DNA of 64,000 nucleotides, from positions 50,488,377 to 50,552,376 of the forward strand of contig OY829541.1 of NCBI GenBank assembly GCA_963691705.1. Reading direction: 5' to 3'. The notes under the pieces are model-generated. The model saw nothing but the letters and a program-made list of their open reading frames with translations, had not been told where the DNA came from and did not search any database. Below are positions 24,029-34,689 of the stretch, one piece after another. Position numbers and translations under genes: made by a program. Every line of letters starts with the position of its first letter. Positions within the stretch are counted from its first letter, which is position 1. The stretch is from Viola odorata (lineage: Eukaryota > Streptophyta > Magnoliopsida > Malpighiales > Violaceae).

Positions 24029-24960
24029 TAAGCTCAACTGAAAACGAGCCCGAGTGTTTACCAAGGGCTGTCATTCTCTATCCATGTCTGGAATCTTAGG
24101 TGAAGGTCCTTTCTTTTATAAGGCGATACGCTCATAGGATCTCTGAGCTTCTTTGTCTCCTTTAGCACGACAGAGATTGGTTTAAACGACGGGTAGAGCT
24201 TAGATCTGGAGCTTTACTCCGAGTAAGCAGATTTCGGCCTTCATTCTTGTCTAAAGACCCGTCCTCCTGAGGTATTAAGAGATCCGGGAGAGACGTCACT
24301 ATCCCGTTCATAACCATTAGGGCGTTGCTTTCGCCCAGCGATATTATTCTGCTTGGTCCATCGGCAGGGCTTAGAAAGTCGCAACTTCGTTCGCGTCGTA
24401 GGAGAGCTACTGACGGGCTATTTTTGATACCGCCGCGGATTGCGGCCAGGTCATACCGTAGGCTCGCATACATTCCGGGTCCACCATCCTTTTGAGTGAA
24501 CTGCAAAGACATAGAGGGGATAGGTATTCATGGAGGAATTAGCAAACTTTATACTTACAGGGATTTTGAGATAACGCGGGCTCTGTCTTTCCTTTCCGCT
24601 TAAGGAAACAACAATATTGACGCGGTTTTATGCCATCAACTGCCTACGATTTGCGCGGCTTTATACCACCAGATACCCGCGACGTCGGCGAGGCTTTACG
24701 CTGCTAGGAGCTACCTGCGACATCGATGCGGCCTTATACTGTGGATACCAGCAACCATATGGCTTTTACGTCATGGCCACCTGTAATATCGTGCCTCTTG
24801 GCATTTTTCAGGATTCTATCTCGTACCCTGTCGAATGTCTGCATTGTTGGTAGTATACGAACGTCGACCTTCGTTTCCATTTCAGGTCCATCGGCCTTCG
24901 AGGGTAACGGGACGACTCGTCTTTTGAGGACCTCCTTTTTTCCCAAGGCCTTTTTCTCGG
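24029..24960. other. Segment of element C largely absent from element B
   Basis: The first 45 or so bases after the LTR match the equivalent place in B. Up to about 24860 the sequence then has no counterpart in B. A minus-strand frame is open from about 24512 to 24162, preceded by a TTTGCAG acceptor-like site, with GTAAGTATAAAG further upstream (near 24555). It may be a spliced acquired gene fragment, but I do not recognise the protein. A degenerate tandem repeat occupies 24617-24790. Confidence 0.4.
24617..24790. repeat. Degenerate tandem repeat of about 35 bp, five units
   Basis: Units share the pattern GCGGCTTTATRC plus a trailing CTACCTGCGACAT-like phrase. Copies begin near 24617, 24651, 24686, 24726 and 24762. 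Similarity is loose. Confidence 0.5.
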
Positions 24961-24964
24961 AGCC

Positions 24965-24970
24965 TATAAA
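24965..24970 (+). promoter_or_regulatory. TATA box for the small antisense gene of C
   Basis: CCTATAAATC lies 50 bp before the ATG at 25021, on the strand opposite to gag-pol. It suggests an internal promoter. No transcript evidence is available. Confidence 0.45.
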
Positions 24971-25020
24971 TCAGGGGGCTTTCTCCACCCACGCTCTCCT
25001 CATCTTTGGCAATTCGCATC

Positions 25021-25355
25021 ATGGATCATTTGACTAAAAAAATTCTCCTTTCCAAGGGCCACATTCTCAAGAACCTCAATGATGGTGACGTCGGGTTCCT
25101 GGAGAACATGCTGGTCAAGACTTCCGAGGACATCCTGGAGCTACAAGGGATGCTGACCCCACTCCATTCCAGGTGTCGAGGTTGGCCACCTCCATCGCTC
25201 GGATTCAGGTGGTGATCGCCATGCTGCAGCAGCGCAAGGACATGCTGGGGTGCTGCTTGAAAGGAATGAGGGTCACCTCTGCTGACCTGACTCTGGTCAT
25301 GGACTCTCTGAGAGACATTCCCAAAGTTACCGAGGACGCTGGCTCTGATGCCTGA
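25021..25355 (+). pseudogene. Small antisense ORF of element C, frameshifted
   Basis: It starts MDHLTKKILLSK and contains HILKNLNDGDVGFLENMLVK, then shifts frame near 25172 and continues in the frame encoding VVIAMLQQRKDMLGCCLKG to a stop at 25353. Element B has the matching ORF at 54354-53971. Both are helical, coiled-coil-like proteins of about 110-130 aa. Conservation between B and C well above the flanking DNA suggests a once-functional protein. I know no family for it. Confidence 0.6.
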
Positions 25356-25709
25356 CGGCGATGGCTCCCTTTGAGCCTTTTTCCTTTTCTCCTAGTTATG
25401 CGGCTGTACCTTTCGGCCATTAGGCCATAATAAATAAACTGTTTTCGTTGTGCCCTTAATCACTGTTCTTCTTCTTTAATGCGTCCTTTGTCTTTTTTCG
25501 ATTGGAGGTATTCTTAACCCAACTGAAAATGAGTCAATCACTGGACGGTTTCCCCACTAACCGTTCTATATTAATTTTGCGCCGCCACCTCCTTGTCCGC
25601 CGATTGGGCCAATTTTCGATTTTCCTCGATCTGGGGGAGATTTCAACAGGCGTGACTGTAAATCTAGATTCGTACTCCAGGTTGTACGCGTGTCAGTTCT
25701 CAAAAGTAG

Positions 25710-26572
25710 TTCGCCTGTTTCAGCGCCACATGCAGTTGCAAGCAGTAATCTAGCAACACCTCCAGGTATCGGTACAAGTTCAGGAGGTCAAGCTGAAGGT
25801 TTGTTTGCTAGATTGTCATGCCAGTTTTTGATCTTCTATGATGCTTGTGTGACACGCATGAATATTAATTTCCAATAATTTTTGTTAAAATAGTCATTGT
25901 GTGGATCATTTCCAATAATTATTCTGTGTACTTTGATTCAGGTCCACCTGGTGCCAACCTTTTCATATATCACATACCCCAAGATTTTGGTGATGAAGAA
26001 CTTGCCAATGCTTTTCAATCATTTGGTACGGTCTTGAGTGCTAAGGTCTTTGTTGATAAAGCAACCGGTGCCAGCAAATGCTTTGGTATACACACACACT
26101 TTGCAGATCATGTGGAATCAAAAGTTCGTTGTATGAAGTTTATGTATTTTAAGGATGTGGCTTTATTTGCAGGATTTGTTAGTTACGACTCACCTGGAGC
26201 TGCCCAAGAAGCGATTGCTGTGATGAATGGACACCAATTAGGTGGAAAGAAATTGAAGGTTCAGCTCAAGAGAGACAACAAACAGAGTAAACTTTATTGA
26301 TGAGAAAGGTGAGTCATGGAAGGCGGAAGCAAAGCAGAATTCTGTGTCTGTGATATGTGGTTGCACGTAACCTGGGTACACGGGAGTGACTGCAGTATCA
26401 GCACTTTGGGGTGGATTGATAACCTGTGATTACGTTGGCACTACCCCATCCTTGTATCTCTCATTCACGGGAATGAAATTACGAAAAACTTGTAATTCAC
26501 GGTGCATTTACACCAATACAATTTATTTAATTTGTGTATCATGGATATGTTCATTAGTGATAATCTTCCATG
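25710..26572 (+). pseudogene. Captured 3' part of a BRN1/2-like (CELF/Bruno) RNA-binding protein gene
   Basis: Three exons of a host gene are recognisable: about 25711-25798, 25942-26085 and 26173-26300, with GT-AG introns of 143 and 87 bp. They encode the end of the linker, a complete C-terminal RRM (RNP2-like LFIYHI, RNP1-like KCFGFVSY split by the second intron) and the terminal [12 protein letters not shown]. This is the C-terminus of the plant BRUNO-like proteins BRN1/BRN2, which repress SOC1 mRNA in Arabidopsis. About 270 bp of 3' flank follow. The two N-terminal RRMs and the promoter are absent. It sits antisense to element C and replaces the segment that in B encodes an Arg-rich ORF. 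It is a gene fragment, probably without function. Confidence 0.85.
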
Positions 26573-26790
26573 AATAAGATAATCTTCCCTTTTCTTTTGT
26601 TCCCCTATCGCCTTTTTAACTCACTTCTTCGAACGTCAAGGGTTATCGCAGAGGGGGATCAGTGGCTGAGTGCAACTGTCTTTGGGTTTCTAACCGTCTT
26701 CTTGTGAAAGATATAAATGACTGTCCACGCGTTTCTTTCAACTCCGCACGTGTTTCACTTTTACAGGCTATTTCTTCTTCAAGTTGAACC

Positions 26791-26797
26791 TTTATAA
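26791..26797 (+). promoter_or_regulatory. TATA box for antisense gene aORF1 of C
   Basis: TTTATAA within ACCTTTATAAGGGAAACCC, 192 bp before the ATG at 26989, followed by a C/T-rich leader. The equivalent place in B reads CCCTTAAAAGGG, a weakened form. Confidence 0.5.
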
Positions 26798-26988
26798 GGG
26801 AAACCCTATTCTCTTTTATCATTTTTGCTAATATTCTGCAATTTTCACACTTTCTCTTTCTCCTGTGTTTCTTCTTGCTCGAGAAGAGAGTCTTCGCAAC
26901 TGCTCGCCGGTGACGACGGTCTGTTCTCCGGCTACTTTTTCTAGGTATTTTGTCCCTCTTTTGCCGTAGTTTATTTTCCCGATTCCTT

Positions 26989-29202
26989 ATGTCTCATATT
27001 GGAGCCTCTGCGAGAGTCGAAAATCCCATAGATATCGAGGCTAGGAGAGCTCGTAGTATTTTCGATTGTGATGAAGTTTTGAGGGCTGAGTTAGAGGAGA
27101 ACGCTATCACCTTCCCCTTGGGCTGTCGCCCGTATATCCCTACGAAAGACATTCGGCTTCATGCCGCCATGTGGGGAACATTTCGGCTGGTTTACTTCAA
27201 GATGTTCCTCTACGGATTTCATCTCCCACTTCATACTTCTCTAACGAAGGTGCTAGACCACTACGATCTTAATCCGGTTCAAATAACTCCGCCTTCCTGG
27301 TGTGGGATTTATGCATTCCTTCGGTCATGCGAGATGAAGTGTATTTTCACTCAATCCCTTGATCTGTTCCGTACATTTTTCAAGTTGAGTTGTCGCGCCT
27401 GCTTAGTGGATATCACTCATAGATGGAATGACGACGTTGTGCGCTTTTTCTGGCGGAACTTCCAAGGTTTTGAAGAAAACGTGGATAATTGGAAGAATGA
27501 CTTCTTCACCCTTCGACTGCCGTCCCGCTGGTGGCGCGGAGGCTTTAATCAAAAGATTGTTAGTGCCGATTGGAAAAACCCAGAAGTGCTGTCTAGCACC
27601 GATGTGTCCCATGTTTCCGCTCTGTTAGAGCTAGAAGAGCCTTTCCGCATTCGAGAATTTGCTCGGTTCAGACCCTTGAAAGAATGTGTTGTTGGTGAGT
27701 TTTTCTTTTGCCGCGTTATCGCTTCACTTGACTTGTTATATTAATATATTTCGTTGACAGGTAGTGCTGAGGGTTGTTCCTCTGGTGGAAATAACACTCC
27801 TCTGAATGTGACACCGCTTCAGACGTTACCTCCTTCTCCGCCGCCCGAAAGTTCCAGCCATCCAATTATCCCGCCGAGAAAAAGGAGGATTAAGACTGTC
27901 GCCGCGCGCAACGTTTCTGCCCAATCTTCTCATTTTCTTGAGAATTGGTTACCACTTCGGAGTAGGGGAGTGCCTTCGAGTTGTCCTGTGACTGAATCAA
28001 GTGACAACGATAGCGAGAGTATGGATACTGGTTTCGAACTGCGTCATGCCACCCTTGCCCAACGGATGAAGCTCAGGGCGAGGAAAAATGATCCAGTGGC
28101 GGAGTCATCCGAGGACAATAGTGAAGATATGGCTGCCGAAACAGAGGGTCTCAAGAAGAAAATCCGGAAAGAAAAAACTGGTCCCCCCATTCCTCCTCTG
28201 AAGGGAGTTAACGCAGTTCCTCCTAATAAGGTCGACACTTGTCCTATCGCCAATACCTCGCGAGTGGCGGAGGTTGTCAAGGCACCTTCCGTTGTTCTTT
28301 CCAAAACTGATGAGGTTTCCGCGGCGGTGGACCCACCTTTGCCATCCGGTGACCCTGATTCTCCGATTTCCTCTTGTATTCCGGACGTGTCCGTGCCGGT
28401 TTCAAACCCAAGCGTTCCTCCTAATCCTGTCCCGAAGAAACCTCAGCCTCTATTTCTTTCGTCGATCTCGGGCGTGGGTAATTCCGTAAAGAGTTGCTCT
28501 CCTCCCTTTATCGCCAACCTTTCCCCTCAAGGTCCTCAAGGAAATGCTGCGTTTTAGCTGGATCTGTCGTCCTTCGGTACTGACGGGCTTCGCGCTTTAG
28601 GGATATCAGATCCGCTATCGCGAGATGAGCCGGTAGGGACCATAGTGGGCCAGATGTTTAGTTCTTCGAAGGACAAGGAAGAGTTCCTGCAGCTCCCTCA
28701 TGATGTTCAACATTCACGTCTCCTGAATGATATGCTGGCTAGCTTTCGCGAGCTGAACTATTTTCTCGAGGATCAGAGCGGCAAGGTTCGACGCTCTCCC
28801 GATTCGACGGAGCAATTAGATGCCGCTTTGGCGAAGGTAATAGAGCTGTCCAAGCTTCAAGATCGTACCCGGGCAGAGTTGAACGAGTGTCGCGCTGATC
28901 TCGCACGAGAAAGATCCAAAGGGAAGGCTAAAGTGGAGCTACTGGAGGCGGAACTAGTGGCGGCCGACAAAAGGAACTCTCTCCTTCGTGAAGAGATATT
29001 GTCCCGTGATGCGGATTTGGCCAAAGTACCTTCGAGGATAGCTTGGTGGAAAAATAAGACTACGGAGGTCTGTATCGCTGGCTTTACAGATCTTTACCGC
29101 CAGGGAGCTGTTGACTTGACCAAGCTGTCTGATTATACTTCCAAGAAGATAAAGGATTTAGGCGAAGACGAGAGAGATTTTATTTTTCTCCGGGAGGAGT
29201 AG
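26989..29202 (+). pseudogene. Antisense gene aORF1 of C: gypsy-type transposon domain + coiled coil
   Basis: Exon 1 is 26989-27694, the intron 27695-27760 (GT-AG), exon 2 27761-29202. Joined length is 716 codons, with one premature TAG at 28555-28557, where B has a Tyr codon. Residues about 25-235 form a compact domain with YFKMFLYGFHLP, YDLNPVQITPPSWCGIYAFL and a WWRGGFNQ motif. This pattern resembles the Pfam 'Putative gypsy type transposon' family (Transposase_28), from memory. A Ser/Pro-rich region with a basic PPRKRR patch follows, then an Arg/Glu/Leu-rich coiled coil. B has the same gene at 52592-50417 with the intron at the same place (after ECVVG/ECIIG). Function unknown. Such extra ORFs are known in Tat-lineage elements. 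Confidence 0.78.
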
Positions 29203-29874
29203 GCGAATGGCGGCAACGATCTTTGTGCCGGCCATCGACTGGTCAAGGCTGATTCTCTGGGAAGATTTTCCTCTTTATTCACTTTTCTTGTCTTGTAATA
29301 ACGCCTTTCTGCGCAAAACGATATCTGTATTTCATTTTTTAAATAATAAATGATCTCTGCTTCGCTTTTCCATGTTACCCCGGAAGTTACTGGCTTGGTC
29401 GACGCCATTCTGCGTTATCTCCTTTAGTGCAGCATCGCTCTTGTCTTATTTCAAGGGATCCTTTCTGCTTTTCAGAGCATTTAATGCTTATGATCTTTTG
29501 ATTGATGCGGGAGAAAAGTCTTGATAACTCAGGCACACGTGTCCATTTTTTAGGACACCTAGGGCTAGCGTGCTTCAGAATTTTAGCAAGATCGAAGCGT
29601 TGCCGCATTTCTCTAGAATTGTACTCATTGCTTGAGTCTTTTCCTTGTGATCCTCTCACGCAACGACTGCGACATCCGTCGTTTCGTTGACTACTAGGGT
29701 TATAAAACCCAATACTTGTTTCTTTTGCTTATTTTTGCCGTTCTGCTTTCTTCATATTTTCTCTAGCCGTCTTATTTTCTTTTCACTGTTCAAGGTTCTC
29801 AAAGAGCTTTCTCACTAAAGGTACCTCCTATTTTCTTTCATCGTCTTCTTCATCTTTACTTTTTTATTTCTGCC
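29203..29874. other. Spacer between antisense genes aORF1 and aORF2 of C
   Basis: Contains the 3' end of aORF1 and the promoter of aORF2. No separate gene is seen. The ORF at 29387-29659 on the other strand has no support in B. Confidence 0.5.
29701..29707 (+). promoter_or_regulatory. TATA box for antisense gene aORF2 of C
   Basis: TATAAAA inside GGGTTATAAAACCC, 168 bp before the ATG at 29875. B keeps it as CTAGGGTTATAAAACC on its minus strand (49908-49914). Confidence 0.55.
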
Positions 29875-32231
29875 ATGGCTAGGACTCGTCGTTCTGAGTC
29901 GAAATCGACCGATGAGAAAAAGATGGATGTTACAGTTAGTAGCATCACCTCTGAGGTCGCTCTTAGTGAGCATTTAGCCGCACACAATGCTATTATCCCT
30001 AAGGGGTATAAGGCCATCGTTGCCCCTGAGACAGTACGCTTGAATAGCGTTTTGACGGGCAAGCGTAGAGTTCTGTATACACAAATGTTCCGCTATGGTT
30101 TCCAGCTTCCCATCAATTCTTTCATAAAATAGTTGCTCATTGCCTACGATTTGAATCCTGTTTAATTAGCCCCGAATGCGTATTGCTGCGTTTATGCCTT
30201 CTTAGAACCTTGTAAATATAAGGGGATCACTTCCCCTTCTCTTTTACTGCTTAAATCAGTTTTTAAGCTGATGAAGTGTCGAGGAGTGATAACGATATCG
30301 CCCCATTTTGACGATGACTCACTCAAGTCCTTCACTTGGAAACTTCTCCATATTGAGTCCTCTGTCGATGCTTGGAAGAAAGAGTTCTTTGTGATAGATC
30401 TTCCTAAAGACCCCTGTTCCTGGTGGTTGTCTGGGTTTAACCAAGACGTCAAGGACAACGTCTGGGGTCGACCGGAGACTCTTCCTCAGCGCGAACAAGG
30501 CTGGTTAGACAAACTTCTTCAACTGGAAATCAGCGTTCATATCCACTATGTGGCGTGCAGAGTCGATATGAAGGCCTGCGTTAGACGTGAGTGTCGAGTC
30601 ACTTCCTTCTTTACTATCACTGATACTAATGCTAACGTTGTTTTGTCATCATGCAGCGACAGATCCCGACTACAAGCCTGAAAGCGTTAGGAGGCGACTG
30701 AAAAGGGCCCAGGACAGAGAAGAAAAAGAGAAGGCCATCTCTACGGAAGCTGCCAATAATTCCACTGTGCTTCCTGCCATTTTCGTGAGCCTTGCTCAAG
30801 TATCTTCTTCCTCGGCCGGTGAGGGGAATACCGACATTCCCTCAGGTGTCCCTATCGTGACCGTCGCTGCCGCTCCTACCCAACCGTCTTCTTATAAGGT
30901 TCCTAAGGTCCTTGCCAAAGGAAAAAAGAAGAGAATAACGAGAAGCGTTGCCGCTCTTACTCCTTCTCCGGACGCGGCAGGTTCTTCGGAAGCACCTCCT
31001 CTCAAGACTGCCGCTGTGAGTGTGCTTCCTTGTTACGATATGCTGTTTATCGGTGTTTATTGCCATTTCTCTTATTTGTGTTTCGTACTGGGTTCTTAGC
31101 AGGAGACCGTTACTAGTTCTACCTCCGCCTCTCCCACAGGCGAAATGGACATGAGTCATGTGCTGGGCGGTTCTAGGAAGGGATCTCGGCCGGAGGGTGA
31201 GGGTGGAAGCTTATCTTCTACCGTTGCCGAGACGGGAGTCAGACCGGACAACACCTTTGTTCCTATGAATGCTCCCAGACTCACCCTTCTGGGTTTTTGG
31301 TGAACATGGGTACGGCTGAGACTTTTGGGGCTTCTCTCAATTCCTTCGGTGGGCCTGTTCATGCATATGGTCCTGACTCGGGCTATCAAGAAGGTTTACA
31401 GGACTTTTCGGGCTACCACCCTCACGGTTCCTATGCCGTCCAAGGGGGTTCTTCTTCTCAAGTCCACCCTCCTGTCCCTCTGGCCTTTGTCCCCTCAAGC
31501 GTTCCTTTATCGCAACGTTGCGGCGAGGGGGCCTCCACCTTTAACTATGCTACGGATCTAAGTTCCTCGAGTGTGCCTGGTACTGTGACTCACCAAGTGG
31601 GTTTATATGATTTTCGCAATACGGGCTTAGCGGCTCTCGGGGACGATGGTTCAGTTGAGGTTTCGGCTTTCTTGGCAGCCCAAATACTGTCGACCCCTGC
31701 TGAGCGGGAAGCTTTCCTCTCGCAGACAGATGATGATAAGGTGAACTCGCTGCGCACTGGAATCTTTTCCAATTTTGTGAAATTTCAGTACTGGACAGAG
31801 CATGTACAACGTCAGGCTGCTTCTCTTGCTGTGTCCCTTTCTGAACTTTCTCAAGAGCGAAATGAGAAGAATAAGTTGCTGGAGGAACACAATCGATTGT
31901 TACTGGCTCAGCAGGAGCTGTCAAGACAAGTATCTACCCTTGATGCAAAGAATGCTGTGCTGGAAGGAGAGAAGTCATCCTTGGCAAAGGAGAAAATGGC
32001 CTGGGAGGGAGAGAGAGCCGCTCTGACGGAGGAATCAGCCGATAAGAGCCTGTGGCACGTTGAGAGGACGACCACTATCTTAGTCTAATGCTTTGAAGAG
32101 GTCCATGGAGCAGATGCGTATGAAGGTGACAAGGTCACAAAGGCCTTCAAACAGAAGTCTGTCGATCTTAATGAAGCAGGCTTTTGCCGGGCTAAAGTGG
32201 AGGGTTGGAGACGGAGGAACCCTGAGGGTTG
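29875..32231 (+). pseudogene. Antisense gene aORF2 of C, paralogue of aORF1, broken
   Basis: Exons are 29875-30586, 30657-31015 and 31103-32231. Two introns (30587-30656, 31016-31102) have GT-AG borders, and both are found at matching sites in B. The N-terminal domain parallels aORF1: MFRYGFQLP, AYDLNPV.LAPNAYCCVYAFL, WWLSGFNQ. The middle is basic then Ser/Pro-rich, with KGKKKR. The last 180 residues are a coiled coil (SELSQERNEKNKLLEEHNRL). Stops at 30130 and near 30160, a frameshift near 31285 and a TAA at 32086 disable it. B's copy reads through the first two sites. Function unknown; the resemblance to the gypsy-type transposon domain is by pattern only. Confidence 0.75.
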
Positions 32232-32803
32232 ACACATTCCCTAGCTTTGCCGCCTCTTTTGCAGCCCTCGGGCTTTTTGTTTTTTGCCTCCGCGGCATTA
32301 TTGTTTTGGTCTTTGGAACTTGTGACCTTTATGAGGCACTTTTATGGATTTAAGCAGTTTATATCTTTGTCGTTGCCTTTTCCCTTTCTTTAGCTTTCAC
32401 TTTCTGAAATTCTCAGGGTGTCGCTACCATCCTGGCGACATAATATGTTTAATTTCTCGAGCAGACTCGTAGCGTTTCAGCAACATATATCGCTGAGCTT
32501 AGCATTGGGTTAGCTTTCCCGGCGGGCCTCATAGTATCGCCGCTTGTGCAGTAGTTAATCTTTCCATTACTCGGAAGGTTATTCTGCACATTCTCAATTG
32601 TAAACCATTAGTAGCATAACGGGTTACGAGAGATAGTGATTACCCGTAGGAGCTTTTCCGCTGCCGTCATAGGGCGCTTAGTCATGGAAGTCGCGTGAAT
32701 TGCTTTTTTCGTCAGCTCTACTTCACTAGGGATTACGCATCTAGTTACTAGTTGGAATTTCGCGATTCTTTGCGCTTCTATTTTTCCATGATCGGCATGG
32801 AAA
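32232..32803. other. Spacer downstream of aORF2 in element C
   Basis: No ORF supported. It lies between the end of the antisense gene and the hairpin repeats. Part of it (near 32750-32800) matches B near 46540-46600. Confidence 0.4.
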
Positions 32804-33246
32804 GTGCCCTCACTTAGTGAGCCGTCGGATCGGGATTGGCTATCACAAGGATAGGACTTTTCACTTTCAGGTGTTGTTCTCGCGTCTAGAATTATGCCCT
32901 TACTTGATGAACCGACTACGCTAGTCCGGTTACTAAGATAGGACTTTTCACTTCTAGAACGGAGTTACTATATCCTTGGGGCGTGCCTTGTCTTGATGGG
33001 CCGTCTCCGCGAGAACGGTCATTACAAGAAAATGACTTTTCACTCCCAAGGATTCCGGGTAGTGCCCTCACTTAGTGAGCCATCTGATCAGGACCGACAT
33101 TCACAAGGATAAGACTTTTCACTCCCGGAGGGCGCTAGGGATCTTTCAATCCCCATGCTAGTTCAAGGTATCCTGGGTCGTGCCCTCACTTAGTGAGCCA
33201 TCTGATCAGGACCGGCATTCACAAGGATAGGACTTTTCACTCCCAG
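32804..33246. repeat. Hairpin-containing tandem repeats, element C, five units
   Basis: Each unit pairs GTGCCCTCACTTAGTGAGCC (with the palindrome CTCACTTAGTGAG) with CACAAGGATAGGACTTTTCA. Units start near 32804, 32900, 32985, 33070 and 33180, with spacing of about 85-110 bp. Two units keep the full palindrome exactly and others are diverged. The array lies between the 3' ends of pol and of the antisense gene. B has a six-unit array in the same place. Confidence 0.85.
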
Positions 33247-33354
33247 GTGCCCCCTTTTCTATCTGCACAAAAAGCAACCACAAACACCCAAGGAAGCTCT
33301 CTCAGGGAGCGTTAGCTAAGGTTAGGGTTGGCATCAGTCAAAGGTACAGACAGT

Positions 33355-34689
33355 TCAAGGTCTAGGATAATATAATTTCAAATGAGCAATATTCCAAGAG
33401 TTAGATAGGGGAGTACCATCGAGTGTCTCCAGATGATAGGCTCCTTTTCTGATAACTCGGGTAACGCGATATGGTCCATCCCAGTTTGGGCTGAGCTTCC
33501 CCATACGTTGACCAGCCGCTCGTTTGTCTCTGAGCACCAGGTCGCCTGCCTTTAGCAACCGTTCTTTGATGCTCCGGTTATGGTAACGGGCCATCTTTCG
33601 TTTGTAGTGTTGCGTTTTCAGGAGGGTTTCTACTCGGACCTCCGGTAACGCGTCAAGGTTAGCTCGTAACCTTTCCTCATTCAGCTCCTCTCGGAAGTGG
33701 GCCACTCGCAGGCTCATGGTCCCGATTTCTACTGGCGTAACAGCCTCGGTACCGAAGGCCAATGTGAAAGGTGTTTCTCCCGTACTGGTTTTAACGGTCA
33801 TGCGGTACGCCCACATCACGTATGGCAGCTCGTCAGCCAATTTCTTTTTAGACCCCTCCAGATTTTTCTTAATGCCACTGAGGATGCTCCGATTTGTCAC
33901 TTCTGCCTGTCCATTGGTTTGGGGGTGAGCCACGGAAGAGAATCGTTGCTCTATCTCGAATTCCGAGCATTGGTCTTTGAAGAATTTGCTGGTGAACTGT
34001 GTCCCGTTATCGCTGATTAGGATACGAGGTACGCCAAACCTCATGATAACTTGGTGCTTGAAGAAACGCCAAGTTTTTTCTGCCGTGATGTTGGCGACCG
34101 CTTCAGCCTCCGCCCACTTCGTAAAGTAGTCCACTGCCACTATTATAAATTTTAGTTGGGACCTTGCCTTTGGAAATGGACCCAGGATATCGATCCCCCA
34201 TTTAGCAAAAGGACAAGGGGCGATGATCTCGGATATTTCAGTGGCGGGACGTCGAGGAATTTTAGAAAACTCCTGACATTTCGGGCAAGTTTGCACATAG
34301 TCGTGGCAATCTCTCCGTATAGTGGGCCAATAGAATCCAGATCTGAAGACTTGCGTAGCCAGGGTGCCGCCCGATACATGCATACCGCATATTCCTTCAT
34401 GAATTTCGCGTAACGTGTGAAGACCCTCTTGTTCCGTTATGCATTTGGCTGTTGGGTGCGAAAAGCATCTTCGGACCAGGTCCCCGTCATAATAAGTACA
34501 GCGAGCTGCCTGTCTCAGCACTTTTTTCTTTTCAGCGATATTCTCAGGCAGTTCTTCGTGTTTTAAGTATTTAATTATGGGGACTCGCCAGTCGTTCTCG
34601 AGTTCTTCCACACACAGAGATGCTTGCTCTTCCATGAAGGAGGGTATAGGTAATTCTCGGTAATACACGCCTTTGGGTATGGATGCTTC
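33355..34689 (-). pseudogene. Integrase of element C
   Basis: C-terminal part of an 829-codon open frame (35844-33355). The HHCC zinc finger is visible (H...HEGICGMH, TCPKCQEF). The catalytic core has D in WGIDILGPFP, D in ISDNGTQF and E in NGQAEVTNRS. A GPY/F-type module (WDGPYRVTRV) ends the protein. All three acidic residues are present and there is no stop in this part. Integrase inserts element cDNA into the genome. It is called a pseudogene because the upstream pol frame is interrupted. Confidence 0.85.

Noticed and set aside
33697..34413. Plus-strand ORFs within the integrase region of C
   Set aside because: They are reverse shadows of the intact integrase frame and have no match in B's equivalent place.
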